From Planctomyces sp. SH-PL62 (lineage in GTDB: Bacteria > Planctomycetota > Planctomycetia > Isosphaerales > Isosphaeraceae), in assembly GCF_001610895.1 (NCBI RefSeq), contig NZ_CP011273.1:4278001-4342000 (forward strand): a DNA stretch of 64,000 bases, given 5' to 3'. Of the stretch, positions 47,950 through 59,839 are shown one piece after another. Each line of letters begins with the position of its first letter. Positions within the stretch are counted from its first letter, which is position 1. A program made the position numbers and the translations under genes. The notes beneath the pieces were generated by a model. It was not told the origin of the DNA and made no database searches. It saw only the letters and a list, made by a program, of their open reading frames with translations.

Positions 47950-48400
47950 CGGCGTGATGACCCCCGAAGCTTCAATTCCAGGCCCCGCGCCCATCGACGA
48001 GTCGGCCCTGCGGGCCTATCTGTCAGATGAACTCCCCCCCGATCAGATGGCGCGCGTTGAGAAGGCTCTCCGCGAATCAGCCACGCTCCGGGCCCGGCTG
48101 GAGGACGTGCGCGCCGACCGCGAGGATTTCCAGCTCCACTCCCTGGGAGCGATCTGGAGGCGATCCCGGCTGACCTGCCCGACCCGCCAGCAACTTGGCA
48201 GTTATGTTCTCGACGCACTGGATCCCGAGCTTGGGGCGTATTTCCAGTTCCATCTCGAAGTCGTCGAGTGTCCAATCTGCCAGGCCAACCTCTCCGACCT
48301 GGAGGCCCAGAGCCGCTCGAACTCCGGCTCCGATGGGTCGAGGACGCGCCATCAGCGAATCCTGAAGTCGAGCGAACACCTGCTCGGAGACGAAGCCTGA
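47939..48400 (+). CDS. Putative anti-sigma factor
   Basis: A 153-residue protein overlapping the sigma factor end. The N-terminal part is helical (A-L-R-A-Y-L-S-D-E-L-P-P near 23-34, like zinc-finger/anti-sigma domains). Near residue 105-115 there is H-L-E-V-V-E-C-P-I-C, an H-x5-C-x2-C pattern that matches the zinc-binding end of ZAS domains, though the order and spacing need checking. No membrane segment is visible, so it would be a soluble regulator. An alternative ATG is at 47957. Its context gives most of the support. Confidence 0.65.
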   Translation: MKGDGVMTPEASIPGPAPIDESALRAYLSDELPPDQMARVEKALRESATLRARLEDVRADREDFQLHSLGAIWRRSRLTCPTRQQLGSYVLDALDPELGAYFQFHLEVVECPICQANLSDLEAQSRSNSGSDGSRTRHQRILKSSEHLLGDEA

Positions 48401-48409
48401 GGGTCCGCT

Positions 48410-51016
48410 TCAATTTCTGAGGCGAGGTCCCACCTCGGCGGGATTCGCCCCGGGAGCGGTCGACGCCGGACGTACAAGCGAGTAGGCGCGCGGCGTGAGT
48501 CGCCCATCGGGCGTCACGGATTCCATCGTGAATTGGACCGCGGAGCGGATCGGTTGCGTCTCCGCGAAACGAGCGGACCAGTCGTCGAGACCGGTCACGG
48601 ACGGTGCGCTCTCCGGCCCCGAGATCCAGGAGTCGCCGGCCACGTCGTACTGATTCTCGATCCCCTTCCAGATCAGGGCGTCTCGCGAGGGGGGGGCCTC
48701 GGCGGGAGTGGGCTGCCAGTCGAGGAGGCGGTCCCCCTTGAAGGCGCACGAGACGACCTCCGTGACGAGCTTCGATAGATCCGAAAAGCCGACCAGCCTC
48801 AGAAATCCTTCGCCGACGACCGTGCAATGTTCGAGGCGGATCGACCTCGCTCCCCCTCGGGCCCCGCCCCCCTCGAATTGAACCTTTCCGGCCCAGCCCG
48901 TCCGGACGGGTCTTCCCGCCTTGATGGCCTCGGTAGGCGTACCGCCTGGGACGAACATCGATTGCCGGATGACGTGCGAGGCCCCGGCCAGCGCTCGAAC
49001 CTCGACGCCGGTCTGGAAACCTTCGAACCAACAATGGCTGATCGTCAACGCGCCTCCCACGGCCTGGACGGCGCACGAGCCTGAGTATCCGACCGCGGGA
49101 GCGGTCCGGAACGAACAACGCTCGATCTCGGCCTTTCCAGCGGCCAGAATCAAGGGGGGAGGAGCGTCTTGCTTGCCCGCCTCTGAGGTTCTGCGGACTT
49201 CAATAGTCAGATCCTTCAGCACCAGGTTCACGCTGGAGCCGAGTGAGAGGAAAGGCTTCTTCCCGTTCAGATCGATCTTCAAAACGGTCTGCGCTCCCTC
49301 CTCTCCCTGGAGTTGCAAGGTGCCTCGACCCGTGAGCGAAAAGCCGCCGTCCACCTTGAACTCGATCGGCTCTCCGCCCTTGAAGACCACGATCCCTTTC
49401 CCTCCGAGCGCCGATTCCATCGCGCGCAGGAGCTCCGGTGCAGTCTGAGCCTTACCATCAATCCCTAGCACGGCGATCGACGACTTCCCCCACTCGATCC
49501 CGGTCCGTCCCCGTCCAGTCGGCGAGGCTTTACCGCCGGTCGATGCTGAGCCCTCCCGCGCCGAATCGGCGTCGATCTGAGACACGGGGCGTCGCCTTAG
49601 ATACTCCACGCCCCCAACGATCAGGCCGATCGCAATCAGAAGCCCCCCCGCCTTGAGCCATCGACGGCGATTGCTGCTGGCGGCCTCCGCGAAGCTCCAG
49701 CCCGAGGAATTCGAAGCCGAATCCGACTGGACCTTGGTGGAACTACCACCCGAGGAGGCCGGTGGCGTCCCAGATCCTCCGAACCACGCCCTCGGACTGC
49801 GAGTCGACTCGGTGAGGGACGGTTCCGGGCCGATGTCGACTCGCAGAGAGAACTCCCCGGACGGCTCCAGGCCCCGTTCCCCGCCGCTAGTCGAGCTCAT
49901 CGCCATGTCGGGCTGCGCGGCGTCCGGTCGCTCCGCAGTCTCGGCCTCCGTCATCAGCCCCCCGGCCAGGACCGGCTCCCGCTCTCCCGAGGTCTTCTCG
50001 GCGAACTGACGGAGCGCCATGGCCACTTCGAGAGGCTCCTGGAATCGCTCATCGGGGAGTTTCCGCATCATCTTGCGGACGATCTCGACAAGACCGGGAG
50101 GGGTGTCCGGGGCGATGGAGGCCAGGGACTCGGCTTCCTGGGACTGGTGGGCGAAGAGTTTCTCGGTGAGGCTCGGATACGGGAATGGCACCTGGCCAGA
50201 GATCATATGGTAGAGGCTGCAACCCAGCGAGTAGATGTCGCTCCGGATGCCGGCGGCGTGTGAGTGGCGCGCTTGTTCCGGGGCGACGTAATCGAACGTG
50301 CCGACCGTGGCGCCGTCGCGAGTCACCTGCCCTTCGTCGGCCAGGTCGATGGCGAGGCCCATGTCGGCGAGCTTCGCGACGCCTTCCTGCGTCACGATGA
50401 TGTTGTAGGGGTTCACGTCGCGATGGATCAGCCCTTTCCGGTGCGCGTGATCCAATCCGAGCGCCACCTGTCGACCGAACCTGGCGGCGAGTGCGGGGGG
50501 TATCCTGCCCTCTGTGGCGATGAAGAAACCGAGGCTTCGGCCCTCGATATATTCCATCACGAGGAAATGGCGGCCCTGCGATTCCCCGAAGTCATAAAGC
50601 CGGACGAGGTTCTCGTGCTGGAGTTGGGCGCCGACCTTGGCTTCACGCTGGAAACGGGCGATGGCCCGAGGATTGTTCATCCGCTCTGGTGAGAGGATCT
50701 TCAGCGCCACCTGGCGGGCCAATCGCGTATCCTTCGCGAGATAGACCCGCCCCATCCCCCCCTGGCCGATCAAATTTTGAAGGATGTAGCGATCGACCCG
50801 AAAGCCCGTGACCCGACCGGCCAGAAGCTGCTGGGCCTGCCACAGCGTCAGATATCCCAGCTGGACGGCCTGTCGACCGAGACGGCGATCGAGGTGTTCG
50901 ACCGCATCACGTTTCTCGACGGGAATCGCCTCCCCGCATTTTTCGAGAGCCTCTTCGTCGAGGAGGCCGCTCTGGAGCGCCGCCTTCCAGAATTGCGATG
51001 TCTTCGGATCGAGCAT
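48410..51016 (-). CDS. Ser/Thr kinase-like receptor with beta-helix-like outer domain
   Basis: An 868-residue protein. A helical N-terminus (F-W-K-A-A-L-Q-S-G-L-L) precedes the kinase domain: G-Q-G-G-M-G-R-V near 84-91, ATP lysine K106, then H-R-D-V-N-P-Y-N at 198-205 where Lys of HRDLKPxN is replaced by Asn202, and D-M-G at 218-220. A single membrane segment lies at about 454-473. The outer part (about 520-810) has short strand repeats (I-L-A-A-G-K-A-E-I-E-R-C-S-F, A-L-T-I-S-H-C-W-F-E-G-F) like a right-handed beta-helix. The start at 51016 has AGGA upstream; an in-frame ATG exists at 51064. It is convergent with the sigma/anti-sigma pair. Confidence 0.88.
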   Translation of the reverse strand: MLDPKTSQFWKAALQSGLLDEEALEKCGEAIPVEKRDAVEHLDRRLGRQAVQLGYLTLWQAQQLLAGRVTGFRVDRYILQNLIGQGGMGRVYLAKDTRLARQVALKILSPERMNNPRAIARFQREAKVGAQLQHENLVRLYDFGESQGRHFLVMEYIEGRSLGFFIATEGRIPPALAARFGRQVALGLDHAHRKGLIHRDVNPYNIIVTQEGVAKLADMGLAIDLADEGQVTRDGATVGTFDYVAPEQARHSHAAGIRSDIYSLGCSLYHMISGQVPFPYPSLTEKLFAHQSQEAESLASIAPDTPPGLVEIVRKMMRKLPDERFQEPLEVAMALRQFAEKTSGEREPVLAGGLMTEAETAERPDAAQPDMAMSSTSGGERGLEPSGEFSLRVDIGPEPSLTESTRSPRAWFGGSGTPPASSGGSSTKVQSDSASNSSGWSFAEAASSNRRRWLKAGGLLIAIGLIVGGVEYLRRRPVSQIDADSAREGSASTGGKASPTGRGRTGIEWGKSSIAVLGIDGKAQTAPELLRAMESALGGKGIVVFKGGEPIEFKVDGGFSLTGRGTLQLQGEEGAQTVLKIDLNGKKPFLSLGSSVNLVLKDLTIEVRRTSEAGKQDAPPPLILAAGKAEIERCSFRTAPAVGYSGSCAVQAVGGALTISHCWFEGFQTGVEVRALAGASHVIRQSMFVPGGTPTEAIKAGRPVRTGWAGKVQFEGGGARGGARSIRLEHCTVVGEGFLRLVGFSDLSKLVTEVVSCAFKGDRLLDWQPTPAEAPPSRDALIWKGIENQYDVAGDSWISGPESAPSVTGLDDWSARFAETQPIRSAVQFTMESVTPDGRLTPRAYSLVRPASTAPGANPAEVGPRLRN

Positions 51017-51369
51017 GCCTGATCCTGAACCGCCGCTGGGACGGTTTGCAAAAAATCGACGCACGTTCCTTCAGCCCAACTCCTAATGTAACCCGTCGTC
51101 GCTCCCCCCTCAAGAAAGCCTCTCGGCCCGGTCATTTCCGAATCGACCGTCTCCTCAGATCAACTCACGAAGCCTCGCCTCGATCCGCCCGGAACAACGA
51201 TCCGGTCGCGTGTCACCATTTGTCCCACGGAGCGTTACTTTGACGCAAGCGATGAGGCATTGATGGGTGCGGCCTTCGGTGCGTGTTCGCCCTTCATGGC
51301 GAGAACACTCGTTCGGCTCGCTGGCGCAGGGAGGCTGAAGGAACCCTTCGACACAGGAGCTTCGCGGTC
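51017..51369. other. Divergent intergenic region
   Basis: 353 bp between the kinase start (minus) and the zinc-ribbon gene (plus). Promoters are expected; no gene or RNA seen. Confidence 0.4.
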
Positions 51370-51657
51370 ATGTCTCCTCAGATGATCCTCCCCGTCTTCG
51401 ATCCGGCCTGTCGCCGCGTCTTTCATCTCGACAAGCTAGGCGCGCAGGGGCAGCTCGTGGCCTTGGAAATCTGGAACCGCGCCACGGGACGCGATCTCGG
51501 CGCGCGTCGTTTGACCGTCTATCGTTGCACCCGCTGCGGGGGCTACCACGTGGCGGCGAAGGTCGTCCAGCCGGCTCTCGGGTTCAAACAGGGCCCGGTC
51601 GTGGACCGCCCCGAGGATTATCTCGCCGCTCATTCTGGCGGCCCGCCGGCCCGCTAA
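51370..51657 (+). CDS. Small zinc-ribbon-like protein
   Basis: A 95-residue soluble protein with a C-T-R-C-G-G-Y-H motif near residue 52 that could form half of a zinc ribbon with H; a single C is present earlier (D-P-A-C). The rest has no recognised domain. AGGAG precedes the ATG at 51370; an in-frame ATG at 51283 would add a random-looking extension. It is convergent with the prkA-yeaH-spoVR operon end. Function unknown. Confidence 0.65.
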   Translation: MSPQMILPVFDPACRRVFHLDKLGAQGQLVALEIWNRATGRDLGARRLTVYRCTRCGGYHVAAKVVQPALGFKQGPVVDRPEDYLAAHSGGPPAR

Positions 51658-51708
51658 GGGGCCGCCGGCCGCACGGGGATGGTAGGGAGGAGCGGGAGAC
51701 GCCCTGGG

Positions 51709-52191
51709 TCAACGCGAGCCCACGGCGAGGTCGTCGGCGAGGCGTTCGACGACCTCGCGGGTGAGGTGGCACGGAGTTCGCCGCCGACGGCCCTGGGAGG
51801 GATCGATGGTGTAACGCTCGACGCGGCAAGTTCCGCCACGGTCGAGACGGATTTCGTAGTAGCTGCGGACATCGCCGCGAGCGGTCGGCGTCTCACTGCG
51901 GAGCTGCACGATGCCGCCGCCGCCGTCGATTTCGAGCACTTTCAGCGGCTCCATGAGATAGGTGAGTCGCTTCGAGAGGGTCTCACCCCAGTCGCTGAGG
52001 GCCTGGGGAGTCCACTCCTTGCGATCCGACGCCACGAACTCCAGGACGTCGAAGGCGACTCCCACCGAGTCCAGCGACGTGATCTCAAGATTGATGCGGT
52101 CCGGCCCGTCATGGATTGAAACGACGCACGGCGGGGTGTAGGCCCTCGTGTTCTCGTCAAGCGCGGCGGCGATCTTTCGGCTCAGCGTCAT
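51709..52191 (-). CDS. Unknown protein, fourth gene of the prkA-yeaH-spoVR operon
   Basis: A 160-residue soluble protein with no signal or membrane segment. It alternates strands and helices ([27 protein letters not shown]) and ends with an Arg-rich segment and a helix. No known family was recognised. The ATG at 52191 has a strong GGGAGG and lies inside the end of spoVR, which stops at 52157, so 35 bp overlap in another frame. The tight overlap points to coupled translation and a role with SpoVR/YeaH/PrkA. Confidence 0.75.
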   Translation of the reverse strand: MTLSRKIAAALDENTRAYTPPCVVSIHDGPDRINLEITSLDSVGVAFDVLEFVASDRKEWTPQALSDWGETLSKRLTYLMEPLKVLEIDGGGGIVQLRSETPTARGDVRSYYEIRLDRGGTCRVERYTIDPSQGRRRRTPCHLTREVVERLADDLAVGSR

Positions 52192-53713
52192 AGGGAACAC
52201 CTCCCAAAGGGCGGATCGAGTGATCGGTTCCGTCGAACGACAAAAGGGTCGGCCGCCCGTCGACGGTCGTCTCCAGATGGACCGGACGCGTCCAGAGGCG
52301 GTGGAGATGGCGGATGGTGTCCTGGGCGTAGTCCAGCCGAAGGTCGACGCCGAAGTGCTCCTGGCCGAGGTAAAGCTCGCCCCGGTTGCGGAAGTTGCCG
52401 TCTCTGACGCGGATGATCGGCTGGCCGAAGTTGGTGAGATTGAAGAGGAGCCGCTCCTTGATCTTCTTGAACTCGCGGCTCTCGATCTCGTAGAGATCGT
52501 TCTGATCGTTGTGCTTGAAACTGAAGAGCTGGTAGCGCTTGCAGAAGTCATGCGTCAGGAAGGTGTCGATGAACGTCACGTCGTTGTGGACCCGACGGAC
52601 CTCGAAGATCTTTTCACGCCCCAGTCCCACCTCCTTGTTCCATCGGCGTTTGGCCTCGTAGTCGTCGCACTCCTCCCATTCGGGGCCGAACTGACCCTTG
52701 TTCCAGCGATCCTCGATGTCCCTGAGCAGCTCGATCCCCAGCTTGTAGGGATTGAGGCGGCCGGGTTGGGTCGCCATCGTCCCCGAGTGATGGTCGGCGT
52801 AGTCGAGCAGTTCGGAAGGGTGGAGGATCTTCTGGGTCATGATCGTGGAGTGCCAGAACGAGGCCCATCCTTCGTTCATGATCTTGGTCTGTCCCTGCGG
52901 GGCGAAGTAGTACGCCTCCTCCCGGATAATGGCTAGGACGTCGCGCTGCCACGTCTGGAGGGGAGCGTGTTCCAGCAGGAACAGCAGAACGTCGCGCTCG
53001 GGCTGCTCCGGGAACGAGAGCGGCTTGGCGTTCCGCCGCTCCGCATCTTGCTGGCGCTGGGCCTCCTTCAGGACTTCAGGGGGGTTGATGAACCCGTCCA
53101 TGTACGACTTGCTCTGGAATTTCGACGGCGCCTCTCCGGGGCCGTCCCCCGCCCCCTGGAAATCATACCGATCGACGGCGTCCCGGCGCTTGATGTGGGG
53201 CGAATAGACGTCGATCAGGTTCTCCAGCGAGAGGCAGGAATCGATGAAGCTCTCGACCTCGTCCTCGCCGAAACGTTCCATGTAGGACCGGATGCGCGTC
53301 CCGTGGTTCGCCGTCTCGTCCATCATTTTCCGGTTCGTTTGGCCGAACCAGATGTTGTTCTTGAAGAAGTCGTTGTGGCCGTAGACGTGGGCCATGACGA
53401 GCTTCTGATCGACGAGCTGGTTGCATCGCAGGAGGTAGGCGTAGCAGGGGTCGTTGTTGATGACCATCTCGTAGATCTTCTGGAGCCCGTAGCGGTAGCC
53501 CTTGGAGAGCTGCTGGTACTCCATCCCGAACCGCCAGTGGGGGTAGCGGGTCGGGAAGCCGCCGAACGCGGCGATCTCCGAGATCTCGTCGTAGTCGAGG
53601 ACTTCGAAAATGGTCTCGTAAAAGTCGAGGCCGTAGTCGCGGGCGTGCCCCTCGGTCTCGAGCTGGATGGCCCGCAGGTCGGCGGGCAGGTCGTGGCTGC
53701 TGGCGATCGACAT
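52157..53713 (-). CDS. spoVR: SpoVR family protein
   Basis: A 518-residue protein of the SpoVR/YcgB family, named from Bacillus spore cortex formation but common in non-sporing bacteria with PrkA and YeaH. Conserved blocks include [50 protein letters not shown] and N-P-Y-K-L-G. The open frame extends upstream to 54346, antisense of nothing real; the ATG at 53713 has a GAGGGGGG site. It follows yeaH by 74 bp. The molecular activity is unknown. Confidence 0.96.
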   Translation of the reverse strand: MSIASSHDLPADLRAIQLETEGHARDYGLDFYETIFEVLDYDEISEIAAFGGFPTRYPHWRFGMEYQQLSKGYRYGLQKIYEMVINNDPCYAYLLRCNQLVDQKLVMAHVYGHNDFFKNNIWFGQTNRKMMDETANHGTRIRSYMERFGEDEVESFIDSCLSLENLIDVYSPHIKRRDAVDRYDFQGAGDGPGEAPSKFQSKSYMDGFINPPEVLKEAQRQQDAERRNAKPLSFPEQPERDVLLFLLEHAPLQTWQRDVLAIIREEAYYFAPQGQTKIMNEGWASFWHSTIMTQKILHPSELLDYADHHSGTMATQPGRLNPYKLGIELLRDIEDRWNKGQFGPEWEECDDYEAKRRWNKEVGLGREKIFEVRRVHNDVTFIDTFLTHDFCKRYQLFSFKHNDQNDLYEIESREFKKIKERLLFNLTNFGQPIIRVRDGNFRNRGELYLGQEHFGVDLRLDYAQDTIRHLHRLWTRPVHLETTVDGRPTLLSFDGTDHSIRPLGGVPYDAEPKDRRRA

Positions 53714-53787
53714 GGTTCCGTTCCCCCCTCGATTCGTCCGGCCGGTGAAAATTCCGGCCGCCTCACGCCGCGGCGATTCGGCTTCGG

Positions 53788-54891
53788 TCAGCGTCCGCGT
53801 CCCAGGAATTCCTTGATCGAGTCGTAGATGCCTTCCTTGTTGCGGATCTCCGACAGGGCCAGATTCGGGACCTCCTCGAAGGCCTCCTCCAGCTCGCGAA
53901 AGAACTCGCCGGAGCCGTATGGGCTCTCGACCTGGCCGTAGCCGAACAGGTTGCACTTGGGGAGGAGCTGGTCGCGCAGCAGCCCGATGCACTGGCGGTT
54001 GTCCTCGCCCCAGTTGTCGCCGTCGGAGAAGTGCAGCACGTAGATGTTCCAGTCCATCGGCGAATGGAATTCGTCGATGATCTTGTTCGCGAGGCTGTAG
54101 GCCGAGCTGATCCGCGTCCCGCCGCTCTCGCGGGTGTGGTAGAAGGTGTGCTCGTCGACCTCGCGGGCGACCGCGTCGTGGATGATGTACCGCGTCGTCA
54201 CGCCGTCGTACTGGCTCTTGAGCCAGGTGTCGATCCAGAAGGCCTCGGTCCTCACGATCTCCTTCTGATCGTCGGTCATCGACCCCGAGACGTCCATCAG
54301 ATAGAGCACCACGGCGTTGAACTGGGGAGAGGTGATCGGATTCCACGAGCGGTAGAGCTTGTCCTCGCGGATCGGGATGACCAGGGGATCGCGAGGGTCG
54401 TACTGGCGGGACGCGATCTGACGCTTCAACGCCTTCTTGTACGTCCGCTTGAAGTGCCGGAGGCTCTCCGGGCCCGCCTGGCGGATTCCGGTGTACTTGT
54501 CCTTCTCCTCGATGATGTTCGCACGCCCCTTGGGCTCGATGCGCGGCAGGGCGAGTTCCTCACCCAGGATCGCCGCCAGGTCGTCCAGGGTCAGCTCGAC
54601 TTCCAGAATGTGGCGGCCGGGGGCCTCGCCGGCTCCCTGGCCGGACTCGCCGTCGTCGGAGCGGCCGATCGGCGTGCCGACGTCGCCGGGCCCCTGCCCC
54701 ACGCCCCCACGATTCTTGTCGCCGTAGCGGAACTCGGGGATCTCGATCTGGGGGAGCGGGATCGACACGAACTCGCCGCCGGATTTGCCGATCAATTCGC
54801 CGTGCGTGATGTACTTCCGCAGGTCGGACTTGATCTTGCCCCGGACGATCTGCTTGAAACGACTGGCGTCGCGATCGATTTTTCGCACCAC
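53788..54891 (-). CDS. yeaH: DUF444/YeaH family protein
   Basis: A 367-residue protein of the DUF444 family (E. coli YeaH). Residues about 50-95 are a flexible Gly-rich region (Q-G-P-G-D-V-G). A von Willebrand A-like domain begins near 195 with the MIDAS D-V-S-G-S-M (200-205). The N-terminus [11 protein letters not shown] is typical. The GTG start at 54891 is preceded by a G-rich stretch. In enterics yeaG(prkA)-yeaH-ycgB are co-regulated under stress and starvation. Here all three lie in the same order, with 524 bp between prkA and yeaH. Confidence 0.95.
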   Translation of the reverse strand: MVRKIDRDASRFKQIVRGKIKSDLRKYITHGELIGKSGGEFVSIPLPQIEIPEFRYGDKNRGGVGQGPGDVGTPIGRSDDGESGQGAGEAPGRHILEVELTLDDLAAILGEELALPRIEPKGRANIIEEKDKYTGIRQAGPESLRHFKRTYKKALKRQIASRQYDPRDPLVIPIREDKLYRSWNPITSPQFNAVVLYLMDVSGSMTDDQKEIVRTEAFWIDTWLKSQYDGVTTRYIIHDAVAREVDEHTFYHTRESGGTRISSAYSLANKIIDEFHSPMDWNIYVLHFSDGDNWGEDNRQCIGLLRDQLLPKCNLFGYGQVESPYGSGEFFRELEEAFEEVPNLALSEIRNKEGIYDSIKEFLGRGR

Positions 54892-55415
54892 GGCTGAAAG
54901 TCCCCCCGCCGCTCGCTGGTTGGTAGATTCGCATCCCGAGCCGCGCTCGGCGACGCGATCGTCCCGCCGCGACGGTCCCGCGCGGGCGAAACGACGAACA
55001 TTCCGGAGGGGTCGAACGCCCGCCGGAATCCACTTGGCAAAGAGCAGGTTAGACGTTCGCGGGAGAAGCTGGGATGGGGAGGACGGGATGCCGCGGCCGG
55101 AGATCGACGAAGGCGGGATGGGATTGTGATCGCGACGATCGGCGAATCCGGCTCCCGAATCAGGAAGGCTCGCATCTCGACGGCAAATTGTAGGCCGGTG
55201 GGACCTGGATCATCAAGCCGCTCCGTCGGTTCGCCGAGTTCCGAGGCCGCAAGCGTGGCCCCAGGACATCCTCATGCCCGGATTTCAAGCTCTTCCTGCT
55301 CGCTCCTCGCGCGGATTCGAGGCAACCGCGACCTGAGGAGCGACGGCCACGACGGCCGCCGATCCGACCGCCCCAGTGGGGCGGTGCGGCTCGGCTGGGA
55401 CGTCGGGGGCCTCGA
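54892..55415. other. Intergenic region between prkA and yeaH
   Basis: 524 bp that break an otherwise tight operon. It holds the prkA terminator-like hairpin (55367-55385) and perhaps a separate promoter for yeaH-spoVR. No gene seen. Confidence 0.45.
55367..55385 (-). terminator. Short GC-rich hairpin after prkA
   Basis: ACCGCCCC (55367-55374) pairs perfectly with GGGGCGGT (55378-55385) around a 3-nt loop, 31 bp after the prkA stop on the minus strand. No T-run, so it may only weaken read-through to yeaH. Confidence 0.5.
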
Positions 55416-57473
<2,058 letters not shown>

Positions 57474-58090
57474 GACGAGGATCCTCCTGAAGGTCGATGT
57501 TTCAGGCTCTGTTCCTACCGAGAGGAAGTCGATACGGGCCGTCGCTCGCGAGCGGGGCCTGCTCAAACGTCACGGAGCCCTGAAGGCGCGCATCGCCCCG
57601 CTCCGAATCAAGACGAGACCATATTGCCAACAGCTGCGAGGCGATGGGGGAGGACTTGGCCGGCCGAAGTCCCCCGCGAAGGTCGCCGAGCGAGGGGGAG
57701 TTTGGGATGCGGAGGAAGGCCCGCCAATGCGAAGCCGATCGGGCCGACCGACGCGACGATCAGCGGCGCGGGATCGTCGAACGTCATTACAACCCCCCTT
57801 CTGCGACTCTGTCAAGCGAAGCGGCGTCATCGTCGTTCGGCCGGACGCCCTGGATCCGACCCGCTCCCCCCACAGTCAGGTACGAGCGCAGCCGCGCGTC
57901 GGGGGAAGGATTTCGGTGATTTTCCCGAAGTCGCGGGGACGCTCCCACGGCGGCGACGGACCAGCAGTGCAAACCCCGCGCCGGATGGATGACCATGTCA
58001 CCACTCCCCTATCGGCGCGCCGTCTGATATGTAGAGTCGGACAGGCTGTCGGAAGTTCGCCGGTGTCGAGCGTTACGAACTCGAGGGGGC
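57474..58090. other. Long leader region upstream of prkA
   Basis: 617 bp between the 3' end of the membrane protein gene and the prkA start, both minus. Short frames on both strands look non-coding. The length leaves room for a complex prkA promoter. No motif is claimed. Confidence 0.4.
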
Positions 58091-59503
58091 CTAAAGAGGG
58101 TCGACATCAGCGTCGCCGATCGGTGCGGCCTCGGCTTCGAGAGGAGCGGGCGAGTCCGCCAGGTGGGCCGTCGGGAGGCTCCGTTCCGCGAGCAGCATGA
58201 GGGCCGCCAGCGTCCACAGCCCGATCGGCAGGCTCGCGTAATGAGCGTAGGAGTCGGCCGCCGACAGGACCCAACCGGCGGGGGGGAGCAGGAACAACAC
58301 GCCGTAGGCCAGGGCCGAAAGTGCGCCGCAGCCGAGCCCGGACAGGATCGCCACGGCCGCTAGCCGGCCGCCTTCGCGTGCGAGAAGCCTCCCGAAGCCA
58401 TGGAACACCTCGCGGATCGAACCGCGCCCCCACGCCGCGATGCCCGCGACAGCCATCATCGTCAGGGAGAGACCCTGGAGGAGGACCAGTCCGGGGCCCA
58501 GTGCCCATCGGACGAAACGTCCGAGATCCGACGCCATCCAGGAGGTGGGCAGGTGTTGGGTCGCCAGGAGAAGCGTGGTTGCGGCGTAGCGTGCGGGGAG
58601 AGCGGCGAGACATCCGAGACAGGTCGCCGGCATCAGTTGGAGAACCGGCCAGACGTCGATCCGACCAGCCTGATCATCCGCCGGGCCGCCGTCGCGGAGT
58701 TCGGTCAGGACCCAGCCGAGGATGAAACCGTCGCAGACGAGCATCAGCGAGGGAATGATCCACACTTCCAGGATCAAGCAATTCCCGACCGGAAGTTCGC
58801 CGGTGCCGGCGACCTTCGCGAACAGCCGATAGAGGATGTAAAGGATCCCGCAGGTCGCCACGGCGCTTCGCCAGATCGAAGCCTCTTCAAAGGGGACGTC
58901 GTGGTCGAGTCTCAGACCAGGTCGACGGGAGGACTTCCAGGAGGACGGACGTACGGCCGAGGCTGAGAAGGCGATCGCGACGGCCGCCGCGAGAAGCGGA
59001 AGATTGTCGGCCATGCCCGCCACGTCGCGGAGCGGAGAGGTCGCCGCGAGCGCGCCGTGTTCCAGAACAAGCTCGACCGGACCCCGGCTCCGTGTCAGGA
59101 GGAGGAGATCCGAGCGGTTCCGCTCGGCGTCGCCGGTGACGAACTCCAGGCTCAGACCACCCGTCCACGACAGGACGGTGAAGGCCAGGAGGATCGTCAC
59201 CATCCTGCCGGCCCGCCAGACTCGCGTCACACCTTCGCGAATGAGTCGCGCATGGCCCGGGACATCGAGGAGTTGCCTCAAGGTCGCCCCAGGCCCCTGA
59301 AAAACGGCGGCAAGCAGGACCAGCAGAGCCGGGGCCGCAGCCAGGATCCACACGACGTCCCACTCGGGAACGGGACGCGAGGGCGTCAGAGTGAGACTCC
59401 CGCACCAGCGGCGAAGCGCCAGGAAGGCCGTCGCGCCGGGGCTCGCGGCCGCCCCGATCCCCGTCGCCTGCGCCCAGAGCCAAGGGAGGCCGAGTGAGTC
59501 CAT
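58091..59503 (-). CDS. Polytopic membrane protein of unknown function
   Basis: A 470-residue protein with about eight or nine hydrophobic segments spread over its length (for example residues 48-68, 98-118, 165-185, 210-228, 245-265, 285-310, 340-365, 385-415, 430-450). Loops are Arg/Gly-rich and there are no recognised catalytic motifs. It resembles other planctomycete multi-pass proteins only in general character. It is divergent from the kinase gene at 59840 with 336 bp between them. Function unknown. Confidence 0.75.
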   Translation of the reverse strand: MDSLGLPWLWAQATGIGAAASPGATAFLALRRWCGSLTLTPSRPVPEWDVVWILAAAPALLVLLAAVFQGPGATLRQLLDVPGHARLIREGVTRVWRAGRMVTILLAFTVLSWTGGLSLEFVTGDAERNRSDLLLLTRSRGPVELVLEHGALAATSPLRDVAGMADNLPLLAAAVAIAFSASAVRPSSWKSSRRPGLRLDHDVPFEEASIWRSAVATCGILYILYRLFAKVAGTGELPVGNCLILEVWIIPSLMLVCDGFILGWVLTELRDGGPADDQAGRIDVWPVLQLMPATCLGCLAALPARYAATTLLLATQHLPTSWMASDLGRFVRWALGPGLVLLQGLSLTMMAVAGIAAWGRGSIREVFHGFGRLLAREGGRLAAVAILSGLGCGALSALAYGVLFLLPPAGWVLSAADSYAHYASLPIGLWTLAALMLLAERSLPTAHLADSPAPLEAEAAPIGDADVDPL

Positions 59504-59839
59504 CGAACTTCCGCCTCGCCGCCGCCACGGAGCCGGAAGCGGGGCGTGCGACGCCCCTCCCTCGACCGCTCCGCAAAAACCTTTGACGAGTGTAATCGGC
59601 CGCGGAGGAGCATGCCAGATGCCATCGAAGGTTCACGTAAGGGTCGCTGCGCCGCTTCGTCAAGGGCCTTCCGCCGACAGACCCTGGTCTTGAAAGGTGA
59701 GAGAACATCTGTTCAAACAGATCGAGTCCACTGCCCGGTCGCGAGAGCGGGCGACGATCCCGATCAATCCGAAGTCCCCGCGCCTACCGGCTCAGGCCAG
59801 GCGCTTCCCCTCCAGTTGCAGGTCTCGGGAGGAACGCCC
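59504..59839. other. Divergent intergenic region
   Basis: 336 bp between the membrane protein (minus) and the kinase (plus). The in-frame extension of the kinase to 59546 is Arg/Ser-rich and not coding-like. Promoters are expected. Confidence 0.4.
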
